A DNA stretch of 44,095 nucleotides from Candidatus Galligastranaerophilus faecipullorum (GCA_018713115.1 DVFS01000016.1:1-44095), one strand, 5' to 3'. Positions 31,432 through 40,382 are shown, numbered from the stretch's first letter. The notes: generated from the sequence alone by a model not told the origin. Program-made: numbers and translations.

Positions 31432-32316
31432 ATGATAAAACTTCTAAAAGAGTATATTATAAATTTGAAAAATTCAATAGTCGAGGAAGATTTCCCCGGT
31501 GCCGCTTCCGAGATGGCATTTATGCTTGTGCTCGGTATTTTTCCTTTTATGCTTTTTTTAATGGCGGTATTTGGCTGGCTGGGTAAAAGATTTTTTGTAG
31601 ATAAGGTAATTTACGCTATATCCGCATTTACCCCGCACGGTGTGGCTGATTTGCTCCACAGCGTTTTAAAAGAAGTTATTTTGTTTCAAAACGGCGGCGT
31701 TATGGCGGCGGTCGGTTTCCTTGTTACATTATTTCTGACTTCAAACGCTATAGCGGTTATTATAAAAGGTCTTAACAGGGCAAATAAAATTCAGGAAAAC
31801 AGAAGTTTTATAACCACAAGGCTTTTATCGGTGCTTATGGTTTTTGTGGACACTTTTTTCCTTTTTATTTCGGTCAACCTTATTATCTTCGGCAAGGTAA
31901 TTTTAAACTTTGTTGCAAATCACATTCATCTGCCTGAAAATGTTGTAAATACACTGCTTATCGGGCGCTGGCCGGTTGCCTTTGTAATGCTTTTTATACT
32001 TGCTTTAATTAACTACTATGTGCTCCCTGCAAGGGATTTTTCCATTAAAAGAAAAAGCGTTGTCCCCGGGGCTCTTTTCTTTTGTGTTTTCTGGCTTCTG
32101 GGTTCGTGGCTTTTTTCTCTTTATGTTAATGAACTGGGTACGTATAACAGGGTTTACGGGACAATCGGTACTTTTGCCATTTTAATGGTATGGCTTTACT
32201 ATACTTCAATTATTATGCTTATAGGCGGAGAAATTAACAACCAGACACTGGTTAAACTTACCTGTAAAAACGATATCGGATGTAAGAATAAGTTTAATAA
32301 ATCTTTACAAAAATAA
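31432..32316 (+). CDS. YihY/BrkB-family inner-membrane protein
   Basis: This 294-residue protein has six hydrophobic segments. Family landmarks are the N-terminal FPGAASEMAFMLVLGIFPFMLFLMAV (cited in parts), AVIIKGLNRANKIQENRSF in the first long loop, and the C-terminal YNRVYGTIGTFAILMVWLYYTSIIMLIGGEINNQ (in parts, AILMVWLYY and IGGEINNQ). YihY was once called RNase BN in error; the family's function is not settled. ATG 31432 has GGAG 8 nt upstream. It may share a transcript with the nrnA-like gene. Confidence 0.92.
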   Translation: MIKLLKEYIINLKNSIVEEDFPGAASEMAFMLVLGIFPFMLFLMAVFGWLGKRFFVDKVIYAISAFTPHGVADLLHSVLKEVILFQNGGVMAAVGFLVTLFLTSNAIAVIIKGLNRANKIQENRSFITTRLLSVLMVFVDTFFLFISVNLIIFGKVILNFVANHIHLPENVVNTLLIGRWPVAFVMLFILALINYYVLPARDFSIKRKSVVPGALFFCVFWLLGSWLFSLYVNELGTYNRVYGTIGTFAILMVWLYYTSIIMLIGGEINNQTLVKLTCKNDIGCKNKFNKSLQK

Positions 32317-32338
32317 TATTTTATACTAGAATTTTAAA
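32304..32338 (+). promoter_or_regulatory. Promoter abutting the yhaM-like start codon
   Basis: TTTACA (32304-32309), exactly 17 bp, TAGAAT (32327-32332), then TTTAAA and ATG 32339. The -35 lies in the end of the yihY-like gene. No Shine-Dalgarno site is present. A TATACT at 32322-32327 is an alternative -10 that would give a 5-6-nt leader. Confidence 0.55.
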
Positions 32339-33184
32339 ATGCCGGATTTAAATGCAGATTACGAAGTTATAAATTTTATAGTGGGGGATACAAAAGCAGG
32401 CACCAAAATGGGCAAACTGCAGTTGAAGAATCTTTCGGACTGCACTGTTTTGAACTGCATTCTCTGGGAAGAAACCCTTAACCGCCTGGAGAGTAAGATT
32501 TTTAAAACGGGCAATATAGTAAAGATTGTAACGGCAAGCTATAATGAAAAGTATAACAACTGCCTTATAAATAATCTCGAACTTATTGAAGAAGCTCTCT
32601 GCGGGCTTGACTTGCCCGAGAGGGATGAGAAATACAAGAGCCTTATTTCTTTTGTGGAAAGCTTTGAAAATGAAAAACTCAAAACATTTCTTTTAAATAT
32701 TTTAGAAGAAAACAAAGAAGCTCTTAAGGTTGCCCCTGCAGCTAAGGCAATGCATCATAACTACATAGGCGGGCTTCTTGTGCATACGCTTGAATGCGTG
32801 GATTTTGCAAAGCTTATTTATCCCAAACTTAACTCCAAGGTGGACAGGTGGGAATTATACGCCGCCTGTATTTTACATGATATAGGTAAAATTTTTGAAT
32901 ATAAAATTGATCTTGAAACAGGTTTTATAGAGTATAACGAAGATTTTAGAAAAGACTGGATAAGCCACTCGCAGTACGGTTATACGCTTTGCATGAAAGA
33001 AGGTTTTAAAAATATTGCAAAAATGATAGCTGCCCATCACGGCAGAGCCGAATGGGGTGCTATGATTGATTTATCGGAAAAAGATCTGGAGCCTTTTTAC
33101 TATATCGTTCACCATATTGATGATCTTTCCGCTAAATTCGGTAAAATTAATGTCAGAGAACTTAAGGACAGGGGGGAAGTTTGA
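32339..33184 (+). CDS. 3'-5' exoribonuclease YhaM family (OB-fold + HD domain)
   Basis: This 281-residue protein has an N-terminal OB-like domain (5-85, with MGKLQLKNLSDCTVLNCILW) and a C-terminal HD domain: AMHHNYIGGLLVHTLECVDFA (137-157), the His180-Asp181 pair in ILHDIGK, and AAHHGRAEWGA. This order is that of YhaM/CBF1, a 3'-5' exonuclease for RNA and DNA. The start ATG 32339 has no ribosome site and is predicted to be leaderless. Its stop overlaps the next start in the string TGATG. YhaM is common in Firmicutes and its presence beside NrnA puts two RNA-end-processing genes together. Confidence 0.9.
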   Translation: MPDLNADYEVINFIVGDTKAGTKMGKLQLKNLSDCTVLNCILWEETLNRLESKIFKTGNIVKIVTASYNEKYNNCLINNLELIEEALCGLDLPERDEKYKSLISFVESFENEKLKTFLLNILEENKEALKVAPAAKAMHHNYIGGLLVHTLECVDFAKLIYPKLNSKVDRWELYAACILHDIGKIFEYKIDLETGFIEYNEDFRKDWISHSQYGYTLCMKEGFKNIAKMIAAHHGRAEWGAMIDLSEKDLEPFYYIVHHIDDLSAKFGKINVRELKDRGEV

Positions 33185-33882
33185 TGAAAAAAATTTTCTA
33201 CGGCATTTCGGCATTTTTGATTATGCTTTCTTTGGGAGTATTCTCCTGTGTTTCCTATGCCTATCAAATAAAAGCCGACGCCCAGACAAGGAGACTGCCT
33301 AAAGGTACAAAACTTAATCTTGTTATGGCAGACCCTCTCTCTACTTCAAGTATGCAGGCGGGCGATATGTTCTCTGCAAGACTGACGCATGATGTAAGGG
33401 TGGATGGCAGAACGGTTTTGCCCTCGGGCACACTTGTGCGCGGAACTGTAGAAAAATACAAAGGCACGGCGCGCCTTTCAAGAAGTGCGCTTTTATATCT
33501 GACTTTTGACCATATAGTAACCGGGCAGGGAAAGCAGCTTCCCATAAGCGCTGCGGTATGTTCCAACTTTGAAATACTCGATGACGGGGCAATCTCGGGC
33601 GGCGGCAACTACTGGAATGAATTAAAAAGAAATACGAAAAAAAGCGGTCATATTATTTCTAAAACCACAAAATGGGGGATAAAATCCGGCGATGAGTTGT
33701 TCCCCGGCGGAAGATTTCTCGTGACACCTTTTGCTGCGATAGGCGGTACGATAGGCGGAGGAGTTTATCTTGTGGGCGACAGTATTTTTGACCTGTTCAG
33801 AAAAGGGCACGATGTCATAATCGATCAGGGTATAGTCTTTGATATTATACTTCTTGAGCCGCTTGATGTGCCGCTTACATAG
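33184..33882 (+). CDS. Secreted beta-domain protein, unknown function
   Basis: This 232-residue protein starts at ATG 33184 behind GGGGGGAAG. A signal peptide covers about residues 1-28 (hydrophobic core, ending CVSYAYQ), and no lipobox precedes a Cys at the cleavage site. A beta-strand-rich core follows, LPKGTKLNLVMADPLSTSS, MQAGDMFSARLTHDVRVDG and VLPSGTLVRGTVEKYKGTARLSRSA (each shortened here), whose layout resembles the TrbI/VirB10-type beta-barrel or the small periplasmic proteins often annotated near it. The C-terminal part has a Gly-rich AIGGTIGGGVYLVGDS stretch. I assign no function. It overlaps the upstream gene by 1 bp and precedes pncC by 7 bp, so all three are one operon. Confidence 0.7.
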   Translation: MKKIFYGISAFLIMLSLGVFSCVSYAYQIKADAQTRRLPKGTKLNLVMADPLSTSSMQAGDMFSARLTHDVRVDGRTVLPSGTLVRGTVEKYKGTARLSRSALLYLTFDHIVTGQGKQLPISAAVCSNFEILDDGAISGGGNYWNELKRNTKKSGHIISKTTKWGIKSGDELFPGGRFLVTPFAAIGGTIGGGVYLVGDSIFDLFRKGHDVIIDQGIVFDIILLEPLDVPLT

Positions 33883-33889
33883 GAAAATT

Positions 33890-34420
33890 ATGGAAATTGA
33901 AGATATACTTTTACAAATAAAAGAAATTCTTACAAAGAGCAGTTTAAAAATCGCCTGTGCCGAGTCGTGCACGGGCGGTTTGATAAGTTCTTATCTTACG
34001 GATATCGCGGGTTCAAGCGAATATATCGAACAAAATTTTGTAACATATTCAAATGCCGCAAAAATGCGCTTTTTAAATGTGAAAAAAGAAACCCTTGACT
34101 CATACGGCGCCGTAAGCAGCCAAACGGCATATGAAATGGCGCTCGGGCTTCTTGAATATGAACCTGTATCCATTGCCACTACGGGCATTCTCGGGCCGTC
34201 CGGAGGCAGTGCTGATAAGCCTGTCGGACTTTGTTATATGGGATATGGCATAAAAACCGGCAGTAAAGTTATTGTAAAGACGGTAAAATTTAATTCCGCT
34301 CTTGCAGATGAAGATACGCAAAACAAGAGAGTAAAAATCAAAAAAGACATCGCAAAAAATGCTCTTTTAAATCTTATTGGATTTTTAAGAGAAAATATTG
34401 CAACATGTAAAGAAACTTAA
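33890..34420 (+). CDS. CinA C-terminal domain protein (nicotinamide-nucleotide amidase, PncC)
   Basis: The start is ATG 33890 (MEIEDILLQI) with AGGAAAA 5 nt upstream; the frame upstream of it overlaps the previous gene and is not coding. The 176-residue protein is a free-standing CinA C domain with AESCTGGLISSYLTDIAGSS (24-43; substrate pocket), YSNAAKMRFLNV and ATTGILGPSGGSADKPVGL (96-114). It lacks the N-terminal MoCF-like part of full CinA. PncC turns nicotinamide mononucleotide back into nicotinic acid mononucleotide, recycling NAD. It is the last gene before the pilus cluster, 55 bp upstream of cpaB. Confidence 0.9.
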   Translation: MEIEDILLQIKEILTKSSLKIACAESCTGGLISSYLTDIAGSSEYIEQNFVTYSNAAKMRFLNVKKETLDSYGAVSSQTAYEMALGLLEYEPVSIATTGILGPSGGSADKPVGLCYMGYGIKTGSKVIVKTVKFNSALADEDTQNKRVKIKKDIAKNALLNLIGFLRENIATCKET

Positions 34421-34475
34421 TGATTTTTCCAATCTTGCAAAATAATGTAAAATGTAAGCGGATGCTTGTGAGTTT

Positions 34476-35351
34476 ATGAGTATAAAAAAGAATAAAAATC
34501 AGCTTATAATTTCCGTAATTGTAGGGGTGGCGATTGCCGTCATCTCTTATCAGGTTATTGTTAAGCTTAAAATAGAAAATGAAAATCTTAAAAAACTCAC
34601 ACAAACAAGCGCCAGCGCCCCTATTAAAAAAATTACATACGTTGTTGCAAAAACCGATATTAAAAAAGGCGATAAAATACAGGCTGATAATCTCACAACA
34701 AAGCAATTCCCCATTGAAATAGAAGGCGCTATATCAGATACTTCCAAAATAGCCGGATTCAGCGCCGTAAAAGATATTAAAGCCGATTCACCCATTGTGG
34801 AAGATTATTTTAAAGCTTCCGATATGGATCTTGCACAGGGCGAGCCGAGAAACGGATTTCGTGCCGTAAGTGTCGCGCTCGAAACGCTTCCTTCATATGT
34901 TAAAGCAGGTACACATGTGGATATTTTCTTTGCAAAAAGCGGCATTCAGGCACAGGATGTTCAGGTCTTAAGTGTTCTGGATTCTCAGGATGACGCTAAA
35001 AAATTTATCATGCTTGAACTTAAAGACAGGGATGTTCCTGCTTTTATTACTGCGCTCGGGAATGATAAAGCAGTCCTGGTGCAGAGAAACAGGCATGAAA
35101 AAACAGGATACAAATTCAGCGTGAGCAATACGGCGATTCTTTCACAAATGCCCCAGAGCGCTCCGCCGGAGCTTGTTGAGGTGTCTGATATTACCTATGA
35201 CGAGCCTCCCAAAAGAAGTATAAGCAGTGCAGGCGCGCAGAGAAAAGTTTCTCTTGAAGAGGTGCCGGTTGTAAAGTCGCAGTACAGGAAATATGCCGAA
35301 ATAGAGCTTATTTCAGGGGATAAAAAAATGATTGTCGGAGCGGAGCAGTAA
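34476..35351 (+). CDS. cpaB: Tad pilus assembly protein CpaB (RcpC)
   Basis: This 291-residue protein has an N-terminal membrane anchor (about 11-30) and then the SAF domain: ITYVVAKTDIKKGDKIQADNL (about 50-70) and FSAVKDIKADSPIVEDYF, followed by the RcpC domain with AVSVALETLPSYVKAGTHVDIFF. SAF domains in this family probably bind peptidoglycan-like sugars and stabilise the secretin. ATG 34476 begins the cluster; the nearest -10-like TAAAAT is at 34448-34453. Its stop overlaps the start of rcpA (TAATG). It opens the six-gene Tad order cpaB-rcpA-cpaE-cpaF-tadB-tadC. Confidence 0.9.
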   Translation: MSIKKNKNQLIISVIVGVAIAVISYQVIVKLKIENENLKKLTQTSASAPIKKITYVVAKTDIKKGDKIQADNLTTKQFPIEIEGAISDTSKIAGFSAVKDIKADSPIVEDYFKASDMDLAQGEPRNGFRAVSVALETLPSYVKAGTHVDIFFAKSGIQAQDVQVLSVLDSQDDAKKFIMLELKDRDVPAFITALGNDKAVLVQRNRHEKTGYKFSVSNTAILSQMPQSAPPELVEVSDITYDEPPKRSISSAGAQRKVSLEEVPVVKSQYRKYAEIELISGDKKMIVGAEQ

Positions 35352-36694
35352 TGTTTGGAAAATATTGTAAAAACTTAATATTATCCTTTATATGTGCGCT
35401 TGTTTGCCTGGGCGCCGCAGCAGGCGAGGGGTATCGCGACATTGTTCCCTCTTCGATTGACATTAGCGCCCCCTGGGAAAATACTCCGACGCAAAATTAC
35501 AATGACGCAATGATAGTTAAAAACGCATTTTGCGACAATAACGAAAAACTCTACGGCGTGATAGGCAAATCACAGATTTTAAACTTTGATACGCCCGTAA
35601 AAAGAATATCAATTGCAGACCCTGATTTAGCTGATATAGTAATACTTTCTTCAAAGCAGCTTATGGTGAACGGTAAAAAAACGGGCTCCACGAGTTTGAT
35701 TTTCTGGGGTGATGATAAAAAACCCGTTTTTTACAACCTTGTTATCCGTCAGGATGTTGATGAATTTTTAAAAGCAGTTGACTACATTGCCCCCAATGAA
35801 GATATATCGATAATTTTTAACGACAACGGTGCTGTTTTATCGGGCAATGTCAGCACAACCGCTACAAGAACAAAGATAAAAGATTTGGCAAAGGCATACA
35901 ACATAAACCTTGTCGATATGGCTGAAAGTGCTACAAAACAGGTTCTTCTGGAGGTAAAAGTTGCGGAAGTTACAAAAGATTTCTCAAGAAACTTAGGAAC
36001 GGGTATCAGTATAGGCAACAACGCCAAATATCAGCAGGCGGGCGGCAGCATTTCAGGCAGCGGCGCGATAGGCGATATTATACCTCTGGGTAAATTTTCG
36101 CGCGTGGTTGTGGACAGCGGCGTAAAATACTTTTTCTCAAATAAGGCAGGCGATATAGCCTTTGAACTGCAGGCGGCCGAAACAAAGGGCGATGCGCAGA
36201 TTCTGGCCGAGCCCAAGCTGCTTGCAATAGACGGGGAAGAAGCCAGTTTTAACGTGGGTTCCGAGGTTCCCGTGCCTTCCAATATGGGGCAATACGGACA
36301 GATAGCCTACGAATTTAAAAAGACGGGTGTAATCCTCAACTTTACACCGACAATTATGGAGAAAACCGGCAGAATAAAACTTAAACTCTCGCCCGAAGTA
36401 AGCGAGATTGACCGCGCTTCCGGTGTTCTGGACACCCAGAATGCGGTTGTTATACCCGGCTTTAAAACAAGAAAAGTTGAAACCACAGTCGAGCTTATGG
36501 ATGGTGAAACCCTTGTTATAGCAGGACTTTTAAATAATTCAAGTTCCAAAACAAACAATCAGGTACCTTTTTTAGGCGATATACCGGTAATAGGCGTTTT
36601 GTTTAAAACACTTGAACAGAGAAAAAATGATACGGAGCTTATGATTTTCATTACTCCCAAAATTGTTGATGCGGTGCAGTTAGAGAACATTTAG
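35351..36694 (+). CDS. Tad pilus secretin (RcpA/CpaC)
   Basis: This 447-residue protein has a signal peptide (residues 1-24) and an N-terminal pilus-associated domain with FDTPVKRISIADPDLADIVILSSKQLMVNGKKTGSTSLIFW (in parts), a BON/N1-like domain near 140-190, and the C-terminal secretin barrel domain (about 195-440) with LLEVKVAEVTKDFSRNLG, GSEVPVPSN, the KKTGVILNFTPTIM segment and VPFLGDIPVIGVLFK. It makes the outer-membrane channel through which the Flp pilus passes, so the cell has an outer membrane. GGAG lies 5 nt before the ATG. It is followed by cpaE after 8 bp. Confidence 0.92.
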   Translation: MFGKYCKNLILSFICALVCLGAAAGEGYRDIVPSSIDISAPWENTPTQNYNDAMIVKNAFCDNNEKLYGVIGKSQILNFDTPVKRISIADPDLADIVILSSKQLMVNGKKTGSTSLIFWGDDKKPVFYNLVIRQDVDEFLKAVDYIAPNEDISIIFNDNGAVLSGNVSTTATRTKIKDLAKAYNINLVDMAESATKQVLLEVKVAEVTKDFSRNLGTGISIGNNAKYQQAGGSISGSGAIGDIIPLGKFSRVVVDSGVKYFFSNKAGDIAFELQAAETKGDAQILAEPKLLAIDGEEASFNVGSEVPVPSNMGQYGQIAYEFKKTGVILNFTPTIMEKTGRIKLKLSPEVSEIDRASGVLDTQNAVVIPGFKTRKVETTVELMDGETLVIAGLLNNSSSKTNNQVPFLGDIPVIGVLFKTLEQRKNDTELMIFITPKIVDAVQLENI

Positions 36695-36702
36695 GTAAAA
36701 AA

Positions 36703-37911
36703 ATGAGCATAAAAATCGATACGGTAATAATAGATTCGGATGAAACAAGCAGGGGGCTTGTAACGGGCTTTTTAAATAAAGTGGAAGACATAAATATTGC
36801 AGGCGAGTTTCAGGATGCAATAAATTCTTATGCCGAAATTGTCGAAATGCACCCTAATCTTATTATTGTTGATATCTCCCAGAGAACACAGCTTACGCTT
36901 GATGTCATAGTTAAACTTTCAAAAAACTTAAGGAACGTAAAAATTATTGTACTTTCTTATGATATGGACTCCGAACTTGTCATAAAAGCCCTTCGTGCCG
37001 GAGCAAGAGAGTTTCTTTTAAAACCTCTTATCGAAAATGACTTCCTTGAGTCTGTCGAAAAAATAAAAGATTTAATTCTCGGTAATATAAATGACACAAC
37101 AAAATGCAAGGTAATAACCACTTTTTCAAACAAAGGGGGGATAGGCAAAACCTCTATTGCCACAAATCTTGCGGTAGAAATTGCAAATTTGACCAACGAA
37201 AGAGTAGCGCTTGTGGATTTGAATTTCCAGATGGGCGATGTTACGACTTTTCTTGATTTAAATCCTGCGTTTGATACATCTTATGTGGTAAATAATCTTG
37301 AGAGAATAGATGAAACCTTTCTGCTCTCAACGCTTGAAAAATATAAAAACACCTCTCTTTATGTGCTTGCAGACCCTCCGGATTTAGAGCAGGCGGAGAT
37401 TATTACAAGCGAAAATATAACAACGCTTATCAATGTTTTAAGAAGTGTGTTTTCTTACGTTATAATAGACACAACAAGCTCTTTTGACGGCAAAACCATT
37501 ACCGCGCTTGATAATTCGGATTTGATTCTTCTTGTTGCAATTTTAAACCTGCCCTCGGTGCGCAACTGCCAGAGATGTTTTGACCTCTTTAAGCGTCTGG
37601 GGTATCAAAAAGACAAAATTAAACTTATTATAAACAGGTACATGGAAAACGATGAAATAAAAATAGAAGACGTCGAAGATGTTTTGGGGCATAATGTTTA
37701 CTATAAAATACCCAATAACTACTTTACAATAATAAATGCCATAAACAAAGGGATGCCCGTAAGCGATATTAATCACCAGTCAAATATCGCAAAAGCCTTT
37801 AGAGAACTTGCCGCACTTTTGTCGGATAATTATACATATACTTCGGTTAAACAGACAAAACGCGAGGAGTCAGGCTTTCTGGGGCTGTTCAAAAAGAAGG
37901 AGAAAAAGTAA
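36703..37911 (+). CDS. Tad pilus localisation ATPase CpaE/TadZ
   Basis: This 402-residue protein has an N-terminal receiver-like domain (1-120) and a MinD/ParA-like ATPase. The receiver keeps the acidic and switch residues of an active one: Asp11/Asp13, Asp57 (LIIVDISQ), Ser85 (VLSYD) and Lys107 (LLKPL), so it might be phosphorylated; many TadZ receivers are degenerate here. The ATPase has the deviant Walker A KGGIGKTS (144-151) with signature Lys144, then VALVDLNFQMGDVTTFLDL and VIIDTTSSFDG. It positions the pilus machine in the cell. It ends with a Lys-rich tail next to the cpaF start (TTG at 37912). Confidence 0.9.
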   Translation: MSIKIDTVIIDSDETSRGLVTGFLNKVEDINIAGEFQDAINSYAEIVEMHPNLIIVDISQRTQLTLDVIVKLSKNLRNVKIIVLSYDMDSELVIKALRAGAREFLLKPLIENDFLESVEKIKDLILGNINDTTKCKVITTFSNKGGIGKTSIATNLAVEIANLTNERVALVDLNFQMGDVTTFLDLNPAFDTSYVVNNLERIDETFLLSTLEKYKNTSLYVLADPPDLEQAEIITSENITTLINVLRSVFSYVIIDTTSSFDGKTITALDNSDLILLVAILNLPSVRNCQRCFDLFKRLGYQKDKIKLIINRYMENDEIKIEDVEDVLGHNVYYKIPNNYFTIINAINKGMPVSDINHQSNIAKAFRELAALLSDNYTYTSVKQTKREESGFLGLFKKKEKK

Positions 37912-39420
37912 TTGTCACTTAAGGATAGATTAAACAGCAGCGCAAAAAAAAGTGTAATTAACACGGATGATATACAAACAGGCGTTTTTATGAATGAACT
38001 TCCCCTGAGTGAAGAGTTCAGCGACCTTAAAGAAAAACTCCATGCGCTTTTAATAGATAAGGTAAATACTACTCCCAACTGGAGCCAGTATAGTGATGTC
38101 GAGCAGAAAAATCTTATAAGACAGTTTATAGAATATCAAATATCCACGAATTTTCGCTCAACACCATTAAATAAAATAGAACGCGACAGGCTTATAAGGG
38201 AGATTATTCAGGAGGCAAAAGGCTTTGGCCCGCTGGATCCGCTTTTATCCGACCCTTCGGTAAGCGATATTCTCGTTAACGGTGCAAAAAATGTCTATGT
38301 CGAAAAAAACGGCAAACTCTATAAAACATCTGTTACATTTAAAGACAACTACCACCTGAAAAATATAATAGAGAGAATTGTTTCCAAGGTAGGAAGAAGA
38401 ATTGATGAAAAATCCCCGATGGTGGACGCGCGTCTGCCTGACGGCTCAAGGGTAAATGCTATTATTCCGCCTCTTGCGGTAGACGGACCGTCTTTGTCTA
38501 TCCGCCGTTTCCGTGCAGACTCGGGTACTATGGAAAGCCTTTTAAAATGGGGTTCCATCTCAACCGAGATGGCGCAGGTGCTGGAGGCTGCAGTTGCTGC
38601 AAGGCTGAATATTATAATATCAGGCGGAACGGGTGCAGGTAAAACAACGCTTTTAAACAGCTTATCCGCCAAAATTCCAAACGGTGAGCGTATTATAACA
38701 ATTGAGGACTCGGCTGAACTTTGCTTGCAGCAGGAGCACATTGTGCGTCTTGAAACAAGACCACCCAACATTGAGGGCGAAGGTCAGGTAACAGCCAGAG
38801 ATTTGGTTATAAACAGCCTCAGAATGCGCCCTGACAGAATAATAATCGGCGAGTGCCGCGGGGCGGAAACACTTGATATGCTTCAGGCTATGAACACGGG
38901 TCATGACGGCTCCCTGACTACGCTTCACGCCAATTCTCCGCGCGATGCTCTTTCAAGACTTGAAACAATGGTCATGTTCTCGGGCATTGATTTGCCTGAA
39001 AGAAACATAAAAAGCCAGATAGCTTCCGCTATAAACATTGTAATTCAGGCTTCAAGGCTCTCTGACGGTTCAAGAAAAGTGACAAAAGTTTCCGAAATTG
39101 TCGGTATGGAAGGCGATGTTATTACCATGCAGGATATTTTTGTCTGGGAGCAAACGGGCACCGGTGTGAATACCGTAATGGGAATGCACTCTTCAACAGG
39201 TATCAGACCTAAATTTTTAGATAAAATTATAGCGAAGGGAATAGAGGTTAATCCGCAGATTTTTGACAGAAACTACAGGCACACTTATCTGTCTAAAAAC
39301 GGAACAAAAACCCCCTCTCCCTCCACTCCTGCGGCGGCTGAACAAAATAAAACCCGTCAGGAGCTTGTAAATAAGGGCACTACTTTAAATGTGGATTTAT
39401 TAAAGAGGCTTAAAAGATGA
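37912..39420 (+). CDS. cpaF: Tad pilus assembly ATPase CpaF/TadA
   Basis: This 502-residue protein starts at TTG 37912, with AAGGAG 9 nt upstream. It has the N-terminal three-helix region (about 35-110), FGPLDPLLSDPSVSDILVNG, and a type II/IV secretion ATPase core: Walker A SGGTGAGKTTLL (237-248), Asp box IITIEDSAEL, Walker B RMRPDRIIIGECRGAE and the His box TGHDGSLTTLHANSP. It powers pilus extension and, in this family, also retraction. The C-terminal tail (about 455-490) is a low-complexity Thr/Pro/Ala stretch unlike the core. It overlaps tadB by 4 bp (ATGA). Confidence 0.94.
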   Translation: MSLKDRLNSSAKKSVINTDDIQTGVFMNELPLSEEFSDLKEKLHALLIDKVNTTPNWSQYSDVEQKNLIRQFIEYQISTNFRSTPLNKIERDRLIREIIQEAKGFGPLDPLLSDPSVSDILVNGAKNVYVEKNGKLYKTSVTFKDNYHLKNIIERIVSKVGRRIDEKSPMVDARLPDGSRVNAIIPPLAVDGPSLSIRRFRADSGTMESLLKWGSISTEMAQVLEAAVAARLNIIISGGTGAGKTTLLNSLSAKIPNGERIITIEDSAELCLQQEHIVRLETRPPNIEGEGQVTARDLVINSLRMRPDRIIIGECRGAETLDMLQAMNTGHDGSLTTLHANSPRDALSRLETMVMFSGIDLPERNIKSQIASAINIVIQASRLSDGSRKVTKVSEIVGMEGDVITMQDIFVWEQTGTGVNTVMGMHSSTGIRPKFLDKIIAKGIEVNPQIFDRNYRHTYLSKNGTKTPSPSTPAAAEQNKTRQELVNKGTTLNVDLLKRLKR

Positions 39421-40382
39421 GTCCTTTTCTGATATCGCTTCTTCTCGGGGCACTTAGTTTTCTTTTGCTTGTAAATCTTTTTTCCGTAAGGATACCCAGA
39501 CAGCCCCTGCTGCAAAAAAGGCTGGAAGAAATCAAAAGCAGAGGGGTGCAAAATACAAGAAGCACAGATGAGGATGACGAGTTTTCGTTTCTTTACAACA
39601 ATTTCCGCTATAAAATTTTTGCAAAATATTTTAATAACTTTAAAATAATAGACAAAATTAAAGACCAAATAGCACTTTCGGGTGTGAATATGGAAGTTGA
39701 TACATTTGTAATTATAAGCATTATGTGTGTAGTGCCTTTTTTTGCCGTGCTCCTTATAACTTCGCCTAAACTTTTGCCGGTAGGTCTTATCGGGCTTTTT
39801 ATACCTCTTAATGTTTTAAAATTTAAGGCAAAATTGAGAAGTGCTGCGTTTGCACGCCAGCTTCCCGATACTTTGGATTTGCTCTCAAATTCCCTCCGGG
39901 CGGGACATTCCATATACAGTGCATTTGAAGTAATTACAAAAGAAATGCCAATGCCTGTTTCGGGGGTTTTTAAATCCGCTCTGGATGAACTTGCCGTAGG
40001 TTCGGATTCCAAGCTTGCAATTACTTCGCTTTCAAAAACCGTGCCCGATAATATTGACCTTAAGTTTTTTATTACCGCGGTTATTCTGCAAAGAGAGGTG
40101 GGCGGTAATCTGGCAAAGATTTTGGACGGACTTTCGATAACTATACGGGAACGTTTTAAAATGGCGGGACAACTAAAGGCGCAGACTGCCCAGGCAAGAT
40201 TTTCGGGCTTTATGCTTATTTGCGTCCCCCCTGCAATTGCGGGAATTTTATTTGTACTTTCGCCTGATTACATGCAGCCTCTTTTAAATACACAGCAAGG
40301 CAACAGTGCGCTGCTGCTCTCTGTTGTGCTTTTGATTCTGGGGGTTTATATGATTAACAAAATTATTACAATTGAGATTTAG
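39417..40382 (+). CDS. tadB: Tad pilus inner-membrane platform protein TadB
   Basis: This 321-residue protein has an N-terminal hydrophobic segment (1-22), another pair near 95-135, a cytoplasmic type II secretion F domain (about 140-270), and a C-terminal hairpin of two helices. In the F domain ARQLPDTLDLLSNSLRAGHSIYSAFE and LAVGSDSKLAITSLSKTVP are the conserved stretches, with ILQREVGGNLAKILDGLS near the end (each shortened). It forms the platform with TadC. It overlaps cpaF at the start codon, and TTG for tadC follows 15 bp after its stop. Confidence 0.9.
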   Translation: MSPFLISLLLGALSFLLLVNLFSVRIPRQPLLQKRLEEIKSRGVQNTRSTDEDDEFSFLYNNFRYKIFAKYFNNFKIIDKIKDQIALSGVNMEVDTFVIISIMCVVPFFAVLLITSPKLLPVGLIGLFIPLNVLKFKAKLRSAAFARQLPDTLDLLSNSLRAGHSIYSAFEVITKEMPMPVSGVFKSALDELAVGSDSKLAITSLSKTVPDNIDLKFFITAVILQREVGGNLAKILDGLSITIRERFKMAGQLKAQTAQARFSGFMLICVPPAIAGILFVLSPDYMQPLLNTQQGNSALLLSVVLLILGVYMINKIITIEI

